This document shows, one piece after another, positions 41,684-49,759 of a DNA stretch of 64,000 nt (its first letter is position 1; the number at the start of each line of letters is the position of its first letter). The stretch spans positions 248,001 through 312,000 of the forward strand of contig CAWAFX010000002.1 of the NCBI GenBank assembly GCA_963781495.1. The letters are read 5' to 3'. Origin of the DNA: Mayfieldus sp963781495. GTDB lineage: Bacteria; Actinomycetota; Thermoleophilia; Solirubrobacterales; 70-9. Below the pieces are notes generated by a model. That model saw nothing but the letters and a program-made list of their open reading frames with translations, was not told the origin of the DNA and did no database searches. The translations under genes were made by a program, and so were the position numbers.

Positions 41684-41968
41684 GTGCCCGAACCCGACGG
41701 AGGCCACGACGAGGGCAAGGATGTGCTCGGCAATCTCCCCAGGCGTCGGCCGGGCATCGAGAGCAAGCGTCGGGCCGGGGCTCGCTCGTCGAAGCAGCGC
41801 CCGGCGGCGAGCGCGCCGCCGGCGAAGCCGGAGTCACGTTCGGAGCTGGCCGAGCTCGAGCAGCTTGCTCGGGCAAGCGTCAAGCTCGCCGCCGGGGCGG
41901 CCAGCGTCGGTCTGAAGCTCGCCGGACGCACCGTCGGCGGCCTGGGGAGGGTTGTGGGGCGGCGCTGA
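41684..41968 (+). CDS. Small basic protein linked to yihY
   Basis: A 94-residue protein starting at GTG 41684. The first 50 residues are hydrophilic and basic (LGNLPRRRPGIESKRRAGAR). The C-terminal 45 contain ELEQLARASVKLAAGAASVG and LKLAGRTVGGLGRVVGRR, which would form an amphipathic, membrane-active helix. Its stop overlaps the yihY ATG (TGATG), so the two are translationally coupled. The coding bias matches neighbours. No known family. Confidence 0.6.
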   Translation: MPEPDGGHDEGKDVLGNLPRRRPGIESKRRAGARSSKQRPAASAPPAKPESRSELAELEQLARASVKLAAGAASVGLKLAGRTVGGLGRVVGRR

Positions 41969-42888
41969 TGGCGGTCACCGGGCTGCGGCCGCGCTCCGGC
42001 TCCGACCCCACCCCCCCAACGCCTCTGCCCCGCGAGCACCAGCTGCGCAGCTACCTGCGCGCCTTCTGGCACCGCGCCTACCGCGAGAACATCACCGGGC
42101 TCTCGGCAATGGTCGCCTACAACCTGCTGCTCGCCGTGTTCCCGTTCGTGCTCCTGGTCCTCTTCGTCCTCGGCCAGGTCCTGCACAGCCCCGACGTCAC
42201 CCACAGCATCCTCGTCGACCTGCAGCGGCTGTTCCCCAACGTCGACCAGGGCACCCTGCGCGACGTCCTCGCCCGGATCCGCGATAACTCGACCACCTTC
42301 GGAATCGTCGCCGCGGTCGGCTCTCTCTGGATCGGTGCCTCCTTCTGGGGCGCGATGGACACCGCCTTCTGCCGCATCTACCACGTCCAGTGCCGCGGCT
42401 GGCTGGAGCAGAAGCGCTTCTCCTTCGTGATGCTCGTCGTCGTCGTCGCCTTCCTGATCGCCAGCGTCGCGCTGCCGACCGTCGAAGGATCGCTGGTCTC
42501 CGGCACCGACAACCTGCCGTTCGGGCTTTCCAACGTGCAGGCGCTGGCGAACCTGCTGCTGATCCTCGCCGCCCTGTCCCTCACCTTCGTGATCTGCTCG
42601 GTGATCTTCTGGGCGGTGCCGAAGGGCCACATGCCCTGGCGCGCAGTCTGGCCCGGGGCGGCTTTCGTCACCGCCACCACCGGCGTCGCCAACTGGGCAT
42701 TTCCCTTCTACCTCGCCCACGTGTCGAGCCTCAGCCGCTTCGGCTCGACGCTCGGCTTCGTGCTGATCACCCTGATCTGGTTCTACGTGCTCAGCCTCGC
42801 GATCCTCGCCGGGGCGGTGATCAACGCGCTGCGGCACGAGGTCCACGACACGGGATCGCTGCGCGAACTCGGCCCGATGCCCGGATAG
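41968..42888 (+). CDS. YihY/BrkB-family membrane protein
   Basis: A 306-residue protein with six predicted helices. Family hallmarks are ITGLSAMVAYNLLLAVFPFV near the N-terminus, VGSLWIGASFWGAMDTAFCR in the middle, and TLIWFYVLSLAILAGAVINA near the end. YihY proteins were once called ribonuclease BN, but that activity belongs to another protein; their function is uncertain. ATG 41968 overlaps the upstream stop. Confidence 0.9.
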   Translation: MAVTGLRPRSGSDPTPPTPLPREHQLRSYLRAFWHRAYRENITGLSAMVAYNLLLAVFPFVLLVLFVLGQVLHSPDVTHSILVDLQRLFPNVDQGTLRDVLARIRDNSTTFGIVAAVGSLWIGASFWGAMDTAFCRIYHVQCRGWLEQKRFSFVMLVVVVAFLIASVALPTVEGSLVSGTDNLPFGLSNVQALANLLLILAALSLTFVICSVIFWAVPKGHMPWRAVWPGAAFVTATTGVANWAFPFYLAHVSSLSRFGSTLGFVLITLIWFYVLSLAILAGAVINALRHEVHDTGSLRELGPMPG

Positions 42889-42918
42889 GCCGCGAACCGT
42901 CGCATCTCGGGTCGGGGC

Positions 42919-43938
42919 CTATCCGTAGATTTGGCTGCCGGTGATCTCGCGCAGCTTGGCGCGGTCGTGACGCGCCTGCACGGTGCGCACGGTGCCGGAG
43001 CGTGAGCGCATTACCAGCGATTCGGTCGAGGCATGGCCATCGCCGACGTAGCGGACGCCGTCGAGCAGGTCGCCGTCGGTGACCCCGGTGGCGGCGAAGA
43101 AGACGTCGCCGCCGCCGGCGAGGCGGTCGACGTCGAGGATCTCGTCGAGGTCATATCCAGCGTCGATGGCAGCCTTGCGCTCGTCGTCGTCGCGCGGCCA
43201 GAGCTTCCCCAGCAGCTGCCCTCCGAGGCACTTGATCGCCGCCGCCGACAGCACCCCCTCCGGGGTGCCGCCGATGCCCCACAGCAGGTCGACGCCGCCG
43301 CGCTCGGTGACCGCCTGCAGAGCGGCGGAGACGTCGCCGTCGCCGATGAAGCGGATCCGGGCCCCGGCGCTGCGGATCTTCTCGACCTGCTCGTTGTGGC
43401 GCTCGCGGTCGAGCATGATCACCAGGATGTCCCCCACCCCTACCCCCTTGCGCTCGGCGACCTTCTCGATCACTTCGGTCAAGGGGACCTCGAGGCTGAG
43501 GCAGTCGGCGATCGCCGGGCCGCCGGCGAGCTTCTCCATATAGACGCAGGGGCCGGGGTCGAACATCGATCCGCGCTCGCAGAGGGCGATCACCGAGAGC
43601 GCCGCCGGCTGCCCCTGGGCTGTGGGCCGAGTGCCCTCGAGTGGGTCGACGGCGATGTCGACCACCGGCGGACTGCCGTCGCCGATGCTCTCGCCGTTGT
43701 AGAGCATCGGTGCCTCGTCCTTCTCGCCTTCCCCGATCACGACCATGCCGTCCATCGGGACGGTGTGAAGCATCAGCCGCATCCCGTCGACCGCGGCCTG
43801 GTCTGCGGCCTCCTTGTCCCCCCGTCCCACCCAGCGCGCGGCGGCGAGCGCCGCCGCCTCGGTGACCCGGACCAGCTCCAGCGCCAGGTTGCGGTCCGGC
43901 TTGGCGCCGGAGCGGACATCGTGGGAGATGACGCCCAT
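42919..43938 (-). CDS. glpX: Class II fructose-1,6-bisphosphatase GlpX
   Basis: A 339-residue gluconeogenic enzyme that converts fructose 1,6-bisphosphate to fructose 6-phosphate. Lithium-sensitive phosphatase motifs are visible: VIGEGEKDEAPMLYNGESIG, VDIAVDPLEGTRPTAQGQPA and LLWGIGGTPEGVLSAAAIKC. I place the start at ATG 43938 (MGVISHDVRSGAKPDRNLAL), where family similarity begins. The open frame continues upstream through the small membrane protein gene but is a shadow there. Actinobacteria commonly use GlpX as their main FBPase. Confidence 0.94.
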   Translation of the reverse strand: MGVISHDVRSGAKPDRNLALELVRVTEAAALAAARWVGRGDKEAADQAAVDGMRLMLHTVPMDGMVVIGEGEKDEAPMLYNGESIGDGSPPVVDIAVDPLEGTRPTAQGQPAALSVIALCERGSMFDPGPCVYMEKLAGGPAIADCLSLEVPLTEVIEKVAERKGVGVGDILVIMLDRERHNEQVEKIRSAGARIRFIGDGDVSAALQAVTERGGVDLLWGIGGTPEGVLSAAAIKCLGGQLLGKLWPRDDDERKAAIDAGYDLDEILDVDRLAGGGDVFFAATGVTDGDLLDGVRYVGDGHASTESLVMRSRSGTVRTVQARHDRAKLREITGSQIYG

Positions 43939-43946
43939 CTCGGCCC

Positions 43947-44450
43947 TCAGAAGGTGGCGGGCGGTTTTCGCTGCGCGCCGCCGCCGGACTCCAGCGATCG
44001 CAGGGCTCCGCAAACGGTCATGATCAGACCGGCGAGGATGGCGAGGAAGTAGCCGATCTCGAGGCTGATCCCGAACGAGATGCTGCTGCCCGGCTTCTGG
44101 ATCAGGCCGTTGTAGCCGACCAGCACGACCACCGCCAGGCCGACGGTCATCGTGAACTCGCCGGTCGGATATTTGCCCTTCTGGCTGGTGAGGATGAAGT
44201 AGGTGAGGATCACCGGCGCGGCGGCGGCGGCGAGGAAGAGGATGCGGTTGAGCGGGAACGTCTCCCAGGCGCTGCAGGTGAAGTCGCCGGTGCCGCAGAC
44301 CCAGGCCTTCTGCGCGACCCGCTGCTGGGTGTCGGTCAGCGAGTACCAGGGCAGAAAGAGGCTGAAGACCAGCAGTGCCGACGATCCGAGCGCGACCAGC
44401 TCGGTCGGCTGCAGGCGCATCTGCTGCTGCTTCGCAACGCCACTCTCCAT
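43947..44450 (-). CDS. Small four-helix membrane protein, unknown
   Basis: A 167-residue membrane protein with about four helices (LVALGSSALLVFSLFLPWYS, LFLAAAAAPVILTYFIL, FTMTVGLAVVVLVGYNGLIQ, IGYFLAILAGLIMTVCGAL). An extracytoplasmic loop carries a Cys pair (VCGTGDFTCSAWETF). It ends 8 bp before glpX and is probably co-transcribed with it. I recognise no named family. Confidence 0.65.
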   Translation of the reverse strand: MESGVAKQQQMRLQPTELVALGSSALLVFSLFLPWYSLTDTQQRVAQKAWVCGTGDFTCSAWETFPLNRILFLAAAAAPVILTYFILTSQKGKYPTGEFTMTVGLAVVVLVGYNGLIQKPGSSISFGISLEIGYFLAILAGLIMTVCGALRSLESGGGAQRKPPATF

Positions 44451-44480
44451 CCTGGCGCGAGCCTATAGGGTCGGCAACTG

Positions 44481-45419
44481 ATGGCAAGTCGCTGGGGATT
44501 GACGCTGCCGCTGCCGCAGCTGCCGCTGGCCGATCACGAAGAGCACGTGCGCCGGGCCGAGGCTGCCGGCTACACCGACCTCTGGAGCGGCGAGACCAAC
44601 GGCCCCGACGGCTTCACGCCGCTGGCCTTCGCCGCCGCCTGGACCGAGAGCATCCGGCTCGGGACCGGGATCGTCGGCGTGATGACCCGCGGGCCGGCGC
44701 TGCTGGCCCAGCAGGCGGCGGGGCTTGCCGACGGCTCCGGGGGGCGCTTCGTGCTCGGCATCGGCGCTTCCTCGGACCGCATCGTCTCGGGCTGGAACGC
44801 GATGGACTTCTCGCGGCCGCTGAGCCGGGTCTCGGAATCGATCGACTTCCTGCGCACGGCGCTGGACGGCGAGCGGACCGAGACCGGCTTCAAGCTCGAG
44901 GCGGCGCCGGCCGAGCGGGTGCCGATCGTGGTCGCGGCGCTGCGGGGAAAGATGCTGCGGCTGGCGGTCGAAAAGGCCGACGGGGCCTTCACCAACTACC
45001 TGCCGCTGGCCGGTCTGCCGCAGGTCGTCGACCAGCTCGACGGGGCCCCGGAAGGCTTCGAGCTTCTCTGCCGTTTCTTCTGCCTGCCAGGGGAGCGCGA
45101 GCAGGTCGAGCCGCTGGCCCGCTTCATGTTCGCCTCCTACGTGACGGTCCCGGTCTACGCCAACTTCTTCCGCTGGCTCGGCTACGGCGATCAGATCGCC
45201 GAGATGTGCGAGGCCTGGGGTGCCCGCGACCGCGAGCGGGCGATGGCGGCGGCGCCCTGGGAGCTGATCGAGGACACCTTCATCTTCGGCACCCCGGTTG
45301 AGATGAAAGAGCGCCTCGGGGCCTACGTCGACGGTGGCGTGACGCTGCCGGTGCTGCTGCCGATCACCACTCCGGATCGCTTCGGGGAGCTGATCGAGGC
45401 GCTGGGGCCGGATACGTAA
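44481..45419 (+). CDS. LLM-class F420-dependent oxidoreductase
   Basis: A 312-residue TIM-barrel protein of the luciferase-like monooxygenase family. It shows WGLTLPLPQLPLADHEEHVR, GYTDLWSGETNGPDGFTPLA, IRLGTGIVGVMTRGPALLAQ and GRFVLGIGASSDRIVSGWNA, a layout typical of actinobacterial F420-dependent enzymes. A TATAGG hexamer ends 11 bp before the ATG and no Shine-Dalgarno is seen, so the transcript may be nearly leaderless. The substrate is unknown. A structured repeat follows immediately. Confidence 0.85.
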   Translation: MASRWGLTLPLPQLPLADHEEHVRRAEAAGYTDLWSGETNGPDGFTPLAFAAAWTESIRLGTGIVGVMTRGPALLAQQAAGLADGSGGRFVLGIGASSDRIVSGWNAMDFSRPLSRVSESIDFLRTALDGERTETGFKLEAAPAERVPIVVAALRGKMLRLAVEKADGAFTNYLPLAGLPQVVDQLDGAPEGFELLCRFFCLPGEREQVEPLARFMFASYVTVPVYANFFRWLGYGDQIAEMCEAWGARDRERAMAAAPWELIEDTFIFGTPVEMKERLGAYVDGGVTLPVLLPITTPDRFGELIEALGPDT

Positions 45420-45479
45420 GGCCGCGAAACGAAGTCGAGCGGCAGATGCATGGCAGGCGGCGAAGCCGCGGCAAGTGAT
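45420..45479. repeat. Structured intergenic element, copy 1
   Basis: About 60 bp filling the gap between the convergent F420 oxidoreductase and egtD stops. It begins GGCCGCGAAACGAAGTCGAG, continues CGGCAGATGCATGGCAGG and ends CGGCAAGTGAT. Two hairpins are possible: GCCGC...GCGGC in the first part and GCGGC-GAA-GCCGC at 45457-45469. It is nearly identical to copy 2 at 48654 apart from differences concentrated in the second hairpin. Confidence 0.75.
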
Positions 45480-46480
45480 TAGGCCGCTCGGGCGAGCGAG
45501 AGCGCGTAGAGCCCGTCGGCGTCGGTCCACCAGTCGGTGAGCTCGAGGCCGGCCTCGGCATAGATGCCGTCCAGGCCCTGGCGCGCGAACTTGGTCGAGA
45601 TCTCAGTCCGCATCTCCTCGCCGGCGCTGAACGGGACGATCATCTCCAGGGCGCCGACGTTGACCACCTGGTTGGCCAGCGAGCGCAGGCGGATGTCGAT
45701 CCAGAGGTTCTCGGGATCCCAGCGCGCCACGTGCTCGAAGGCGTCGAGGTCGAAGTCGGCGTCGAGCTCGCGGTTGAGGACCGCGAGGACGTTCTTGTTG
45801 AAGGCGGCGGTGACGCCGAGCGAGTCGTTGTAGGCGGCCTCCAGCGTCCCCGGGTCCTTGACCAGGTCGGTGCCGAGCAGGAAGCGGTCGTCGGGGCCGA
45901 GCAGGTTGGAGATCCGGTGCAGAAAGCCGGCCCGCTGCTGGGGCTCGAAGTTGCCGATCGTGCCGCCGAGGAAGGCGATCAGCCGCGGCCCGCCGACCGG
46001 GATCCGCTCGAGGTCGAGCTCGAAGTCGCAGACCAGCCCCCGCACCTCGACGTCGTCGTACTCGGCCGCGATCTGCTCCGCGGTCGCGCGGGTGATCTCC
46101 TCGGAGATGTCGACCGGGCAGTAGGTCTGCAGGCAGCCGGCGCCGCGCATCGCGTCGAGCAGGACCCGGGTCTTGCGGGCCGAGCCGGAGCCGAGCTCGA
46201 TCAGCGAGGCAGGGCCGTTGGCCGCCTCGCAGATCTGGTCGGAGCGGCCGCGGAGGATCTCGCGCTCGCAGCGGGTCGGGTAGTACTCGTCGAGCTCGGT
46301 GATCTGCTCGAAGAGCTGCGAGCCGCGCTCGTCGTAGAAGTAGCGCGGCGAGAGCTCCTTGAAGGGACGCGTCAGCCCCGCCCTGACGTCGGCGGCCATG
46401 CCGGAGAGCGGCCCGCCCGACGGCAGGTGGACGTCAACGCTGATCCGGTCCACGGTGCTCTGCGATTGCTCGGGCGTCAT
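45479..46480 (-). CDS. egtD: EgtD, L-histidine N-alpha-methyltransferase
   Basis: A 333-residue enzyme that trimethylates histidine to hercynine, the first step of ergothioneine synthesis. It contains ELSPRYFYDERGSQLFEQIT, EYYPTRCEREILRGRSDQIC, LIELGSGSARKTRVLLDAM (SAM motif) and LIAFLGGTIGNFEPQQRAGF, all characteristic of EgtD. The start is ATG 46480, 52 bp after the egtB stop, so egtB-egtD form one operon on the minus strand. Confidence 0.95.
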   Translation of the reverse strand: MTPEQSQSTVDRISVDVHLPSGGPLSGMAADVRAGLTRPFKELSPRYFYDERGSQLFEQITELDEYYPTRCEREILRGRSDQICEAANGPASLIELGSGSARKTRVLLDAMRGAGCLQTYCPVDISEEITRATAEQIAAEYDDVEVRGLVCDFELDLERIPVGGPRLIAFLGGTIGNFEPQQRAGFLHRISNLLGPDDRFLLGTDLVKDPGTLEAAYNDSLGVTAAFNKNVLAVLNRELDADFDLDAFEHVARWDPENLWIDIRLRSLANQVVNVGALEMIVPFSAGEEMRTEISTKFARQGLDGIYAEAGLELTDWWTDADGLYALSLARAA

Positions 46481-46532
46481 CTGGTCGGCTGGCTCTAGTT
46501 CGTTCGTGGCTGGATCGGTTTCAGATCAATCA

Positions 46533-47735
46533 TCAGGCATCGGCGGCGCAGCGGAAGCCGGCGAAGATCTGGCGCCGCTGCGTCAGATCCCAGTTGCGAA
46601 AGCTGGTCCGGATGACGTCGCGGCGGGTCGCCCAGGCGCCCCCGCGCAGAACCTTGTACTCGTCGCCGAAGAAGACCTGGGAGTACTCCGGATAGGGGAA
46701 CGGCTCGAAGCCAGGGTAGGCGATGAAGTCCGAGCTCGTCCACTCCCAGACATCGCCGAGCATCTGCACCGCGCCGCAGTCGCTGGCCGCGTCGTCATAG
46801 GCGCCGGCCGGCGCTGTCCCGAAGCCGAGCTGGTCGAGGTTGGCGCGCTCGCGGTCGGCGCCGGCCGCGGCGGCCTCCCACTCCTGCTCGCTCGGCAGCC
46901 GCTTGCCGGCCCAGCGCGCAAAGCCGTCGGCCTGCTCCCAGGAGACGTGGATCACCGGATGGGCGGGGTCGAGGGGCTCGGTGGCCCCCATTGCCGTGCG
47001 CACCCAGCCGTCCTCGCCGTCGCGCTGCCAGTACAGGGGCGCTTCGGCCCCGGTCTCGGCGACGAACTGCGCGAAGGCGCCGTTGGTCACCGGCGTGCGG
47101 TCGATTCGGAACGGCTGCAGCTCGACGCTGTGGCGGGGGCGCTCGTTGTCGTAGGCGAATCCGTGCGCCGCGGCGCCGATCTCGTGCTCGCCGCCCGGCA
47201 CCGCCACCATCTCAGGCCCATCGGCCGCCGGCTCGGCGGCGGGTCCGGGGTCGGCCTCGGCCGGCTCGTAGCGCTCGACCATCTGCAGCAGCTGCAGCAT
47301 CGTCTCGTTGTGCTGGTGCTCGTGCGCGAGCAGCATCTCGTAGACGAATCCGTCGCGCAGAAGCGGTTCGGTGGGGTCGTCGAGGTCGACCTCGTCGAGG
47401 ACCTCCAGGGTGCGCTCGCGGACCCCCAACAGGTAGGCGCGCAGCTCGTCGTCGCGCAGGATCGGCAGCGCGCCACGGGTCTTGCGCGGGTTCTCGATCG
47501 CGTCGTAGAAGCGGCCCAGCTCGCCGTGCATCGGCTCGCGGTCGCCGATCGTCTGCACCAGCCAGAGCTCCTCGAAGTTGGCGATGTGCCCGAGGTCCCA
47601 GGCCAGCGGGCTGAGGATCGGCGAGTAGACGTGGTTGAGCTGCTCGTCGTCGAGCGGCTCGAGAAGCAAAAGGGTTCGTTGGCGCGCCTCCGCCAGGCGG
47701 TCGGCGATTGACTCCTTGGTGCTGGCCGAAACCAT
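46533..47735 (-). CDS. egtB: EgtB, hercynine oxygenase (ergothioneine synthase)
   Basis: A 400-residue non-heme iron enzyme that joins hercynine to a thiol (gamma-glutamylcysteine or cysteine) with oxygen. The DinB-like domain supplies the iron ligands: His50 in WDLGHIANFEELWL and His138/His142 in LLAHEHQHNETMLQ. The C-terminal formylglycine-generating-enzyme-like domain starts near residue 173 and includes FRIDRTPVTNGAFAQFV, VSWEQADGFARWAGKRLPSE and VLRGGAWATRRDVIRTSFRN. A 124-nt gap to the predicted promoter holds a structured element. No egtA, egtC or egtE is in the window. Confidence 0.95.
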   Translation of the reverse strand: MVSASTKESIADRLAEARQRTLLLLEPLDDEQLNHVYSPILSPLAWDLGHIANFEELWLVQTIGDREPMHGELGRFYDAIENPRKTRGALPILRDDELRAYLLGVRERTLEVLDEVDLDDPTEPLLRDGFVYEMLLAHEHQHNETMLQLLQMVERYEPAEADPGPAAEPAADGPEMVAVPGGEHEIGAAAHGFAYDNERPRHSVELQPFRIDRTPVTNGAFAQFVAETGAEAPLYWQRDGEDGWVRTAMGATEPLDPAHPVIHVSWEQADGFARWAGKRLPSEQEWEAAAAGADRERANLDQLGFGTAPAGAYDDAASDCGAVQMLGDVWEWTSSDFIAYPGFEPFPYPEYSQVFFGDEYKVLRGGAWATRRDVIRTSFRNWDLTQRRQIFAGFRCAADA

Positions 47736-47736
47736 T

Positions 47737-47789
47737 TGCGGCGCCTGCGGCGCCTGACCAGCCTCTGCCGCGACACTTGGTGTCGCGGC
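47737..47789. repeat. Structured element, divergent copy 3, in the egtB leader
   Basis: Directly upstream of the egtB ATG. It aligns in opposite orientation with copies 1 and 2: TTGCGGCG, then CGCCTGAC, CTGCCGC, CACTT and TCGCGGC are shared in order. Here the second hairpin is perfect, GCCGCGACAC-TTG-GTGTCGCGGC (47767-47789), a 10-bp stem. A GCGGCGCCT direct repeat makes up the first part. Confidence 0.6.
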
Positions 47790-47818
47790 TTGAGCATCTC
47801 CGGGAGTGATGGGGCAAG

Positions 47819-47848
47819 CCTATATGGGCGGTTCAGCCGGCCTGTGAA
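47819..47848 (-). promoter_or_regulatory. Candidate promoter of egtB-egtD
   Basis: Minus-strand TTCACA (47843-47848) and TATAGG (47819-47824) with an 18-bp spacer; the -35 matches consensus at five of six positions. A start near 47812 gives a leader of about 77 nt containing the structured element. Confidence 0.5.
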
Positions 47849-47875
47849 ATCGGTGTCACTCGGAGGTCGCATAGG

Positions 47876-48649
47876 GTGCCCCCCTTGATCGAAGGTTCGG
47901 GAGCACTGATCGCCGGCGGCGCCTCGGGGCTGGGCGCGGCGACGACCCGCGCCCTGCACAAGGCGGGCACGGAGGTGGTGATAGCCGACCTCAACGCCGA
48001 GCTCGGCGAGGCGCTGGCCTCCGAGCTCGGCGAGCGGGCGAGCTTCGCCGCGGCCGACGTGACCGACCCCGACCAGGTGGCGGCGGCGGTCGAGGCGGCC
48101 GCGGAAGCGGCGGGCGGGCTGCGGATCTCGGTCTGCTGCGCCGGCGTCGGCTGGGCCGGCCGGGTCGCCGGCAAGCAGGGGCCGCACGACCTCGAGATCT
48201 ATTCGAAGGTGATCGGGGTCAACCTGATCGGCACCTTCAACGTGCTGCGGCTCGCCTGCGCCGCGATGAGCGAGAACGACCCCGACGACCGCGGCGAGCG
48301 AGGGGTCTGCATCAACACCGCCTCGATCGCTGCCTTCGACGGCCAGATCGGCCAGGTCGCATACGCCTCCTCGAAGGGCGGCGTTGTGGCGATGACGCTG
48401 CCGGCGGCGCGCGACATGTCCGGCCGCGGGGTGCGGGTGGCGACGATCGCCCCCGGCACATTCGACACCCCGATGCTGGCGGCGCTGCCGCAGGAGCACC
48501 GCGATGCGCTGGGCGCCCAGATCCCCTTCCCGAGCCGGCTCGGCCAGCCCGAGGAGTACGCCTCCCTGGCCCTGGAGATCGTCCGCAACCAGATGATCAA
48601 CGGCGAGACGATCCGGCTCGACGGGGCGCTGCGGATGGCGCCCAAGTAA
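47876..48649 (+). CDS. SDR-family dehydrogenase (3-hydroxyacyl-CoA dehydrogenase type II-like)
   Basis: A 257-residue short-chain dehydrogenase/reductase. The cofactor loop is [18 protein letters not shown], with Asp in [14 protein letters not shown] favouring NAD. The catalytic region is [20 protein letters not shown] followed by SSKGG, and [20 protein letters not shown] is typical of HSD17B10-like hydroxyacyl-CoA dehydrogenases. The usual NNAG is replaced by CCAGVG. The start is GTG 47876. It is followed by repeat copy 2. Confidence 0.87.
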   Translation: MPPLIEGSGALIAGGASGLGAATTRALHKAGTEVVIADLNAELGEALASELGERASFAAADVTDPDQVAAAVEAAAEAAGGLRISVCCAGVGWAGRVAGKQGPHDLEIYSKVIGVNLIGTFNVLRLACAAMSENDPDDRGERGVCINTASIAAFDGQIGQVAYASSKGGVVAMTLPAARDMSGRGVRVATIAPGTFDTPMLAALPQEHRDALGAQIPFPSRLGQPEEYASLALEIVRNQMINGETIRLDGALRMAPK

Positions 48650-48653
48650 TCAG

Positions 48654-48715
48654 GGCCGCGAAACGAAGTGGAGCGGCAGATGCATGTCAGGCGGCCGTAG
48701 GCCGCCGCAAGTGAT
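48654..48715. repeat. Structured intergenic element, copy 2
   Basis: Begins 5 bp after the SDR stop and ends 14 bp before the convergent gene's stop. It starts GGCCGCGAAACGAAGTGGAG and ends CCGCAAGTGAT. The second hairpin is GGCGGCC-GTA-GGCCGCC (48690-48706), 7 bp, versus 5 bp in copy 1, with both arms changed together. Confidence 0.75.
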
Positions 48716-48728
48716 CATCGTCCCGCGA

Positions 48729-49682
48729 TCACCCCGTATCTCCGGCCTCCGGATCGACCCAGACGTGCTTGCGCCAGGGCGGCGGGATCGCGAAATGCGG
48801 CCTGATGCCCTCGCCCGCAGCGACCGGCTCCAGCGGCACCAGCGAGAGCCGGGCGGGCGGGGTCAGCCGGCAGCAGGGCGGCGAACTGACGTTTCCGGCG
48901 TGGCTGCCGCCGGAGACGACGATCATCCCCGTCTCGGGGCCCCAGCCGCCGGGCCGGTGCAGGCCGAGCGCGTCGCTGGCGGCCCGCAGCGGTCCGATGC
49001 CGGCGTCGGAGCCCCAGTTGCCGGTGCCGCCGCCGTAGTCGTAGCCGTGGTGCGAGGAGGCGCGGGCGTCGGCGCCGCCGCCGGGACCGATCCGCACCTG
49101 GTAGCTCTCCCAGTCGTCCTCGTGGTAGCCCCTTCGCCCCACCACCGGCAGTCCACGCAGGGTCGCGCTCTCGGGGTAGTAGAGCCAGTACTGCAGGTAG
49201 AGGTTCCCGGCCCTGGAGCCGCGGCAGTCCTCGGGGCTGTTGAGGCCCGCGAACGGCGCCACGGTCCCGGGCCGGCAGTCGATGACGTGCACGAAAGCGG
49301 TCGCCGGGTCACCGTCGCCCGAGCGCGCCACGACCCCTCCTTCGGCGGCGTCGGCGCAGCTCGCCGAGCGGCAGCTTCGGTAGTCGATCGGCAGGACCCG
49401 CATCCCCTTCTCGGAGAAGATCGCCGGGGCGTGGTCGCGGACCAGCCCCGCGAGCTCGTCCCCGTAGGCGGCGGCAAGCTCCGGCACCTGGCGGCAGGAG
49501 TCGGAGCGCTCGACCGCGCAGATCAGATTCGAGCCCAGGGTCCGGGCCAGCAGGGCGCCGATCGGAAACGGGGCGAGCAGGGCGAGCAGGCCGGCGAGAA
49601 ACAGCGCCACCACCATCACCAGGCCGATCCACTCCGGGCTGGCCTGGCCCCGCTCGACGCGGATTTCGCCCGCCCTCCGCAC
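48729..49682 (-). CDS. Prepilin/TadE-like anchor fused to a DDWE-motif ectodomain
   Basis: A 317-residue protein. The N-terminus has a class III prepilin-like signal: basic MRRAGEIRVERG, then QASPEWIGLVMVVALFLAGL with Glu5 after the Gly. A large extracellular domain follows. Its central segment YLQYWLYYPESATLRGLPVV and GYHEDDWESYQVRIGPGG resembles the HxxDWE motif of Vps62- and NPP1-type proteins, followed by RASSHHGYDYGGG. Cysteines occur in RSCRSASCADAA and SSPPCCRL. No tad genes are nearby, but the pilus peptidase could process it. The function is unknown; domain similarity is by motif only. Confidence 0.6.
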   Translation of the reverse strand: MRRAGEIRVERGQASPEWIGLVMVVALFLAGLLALLAPFPIGALLARTLGSNLICAVERSDSCRQVPELAAAYGDELAGLVRDHAPAIFSEKGMRVLPIDYRSCRSASCADAAEGGVVARSGDGDPATAFVHVIDCRPGTVAPFAGLNSPEDCRGSRAGNLYLQYWLYYPESATLRGLPVVGRRGYHEDDWESYQVRIGPGGGADARASSHHGYDYGGGTGNWGSDAGIGPLRAASDALGLHRPGGWGPETGMIVVSGGSHAGNVSSPPCCRLTPPARLSLVPLEPVAAGEGIRPHFAIPPPWRKHVWVDPEAGDTG

Positions 49683-49759
49683 GCGGCGAACCTAGGACCG
49701 GCCGGCGCGCCGTTTAGGCGCGGAAGGTGCCGCTATGGTGACGCCGTGGTGAGGGGCGG

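Noticed and set aside
45420..48715. Interpretation of the repeat copies as a MITE or insertion-sequence remnant
   Set aside because: No terminal inverted repeats or target-site duplications are visible, copies lie in both orientations at gene ends, and differences are concentrated within the paired arms. A structured extragenic element fits better.
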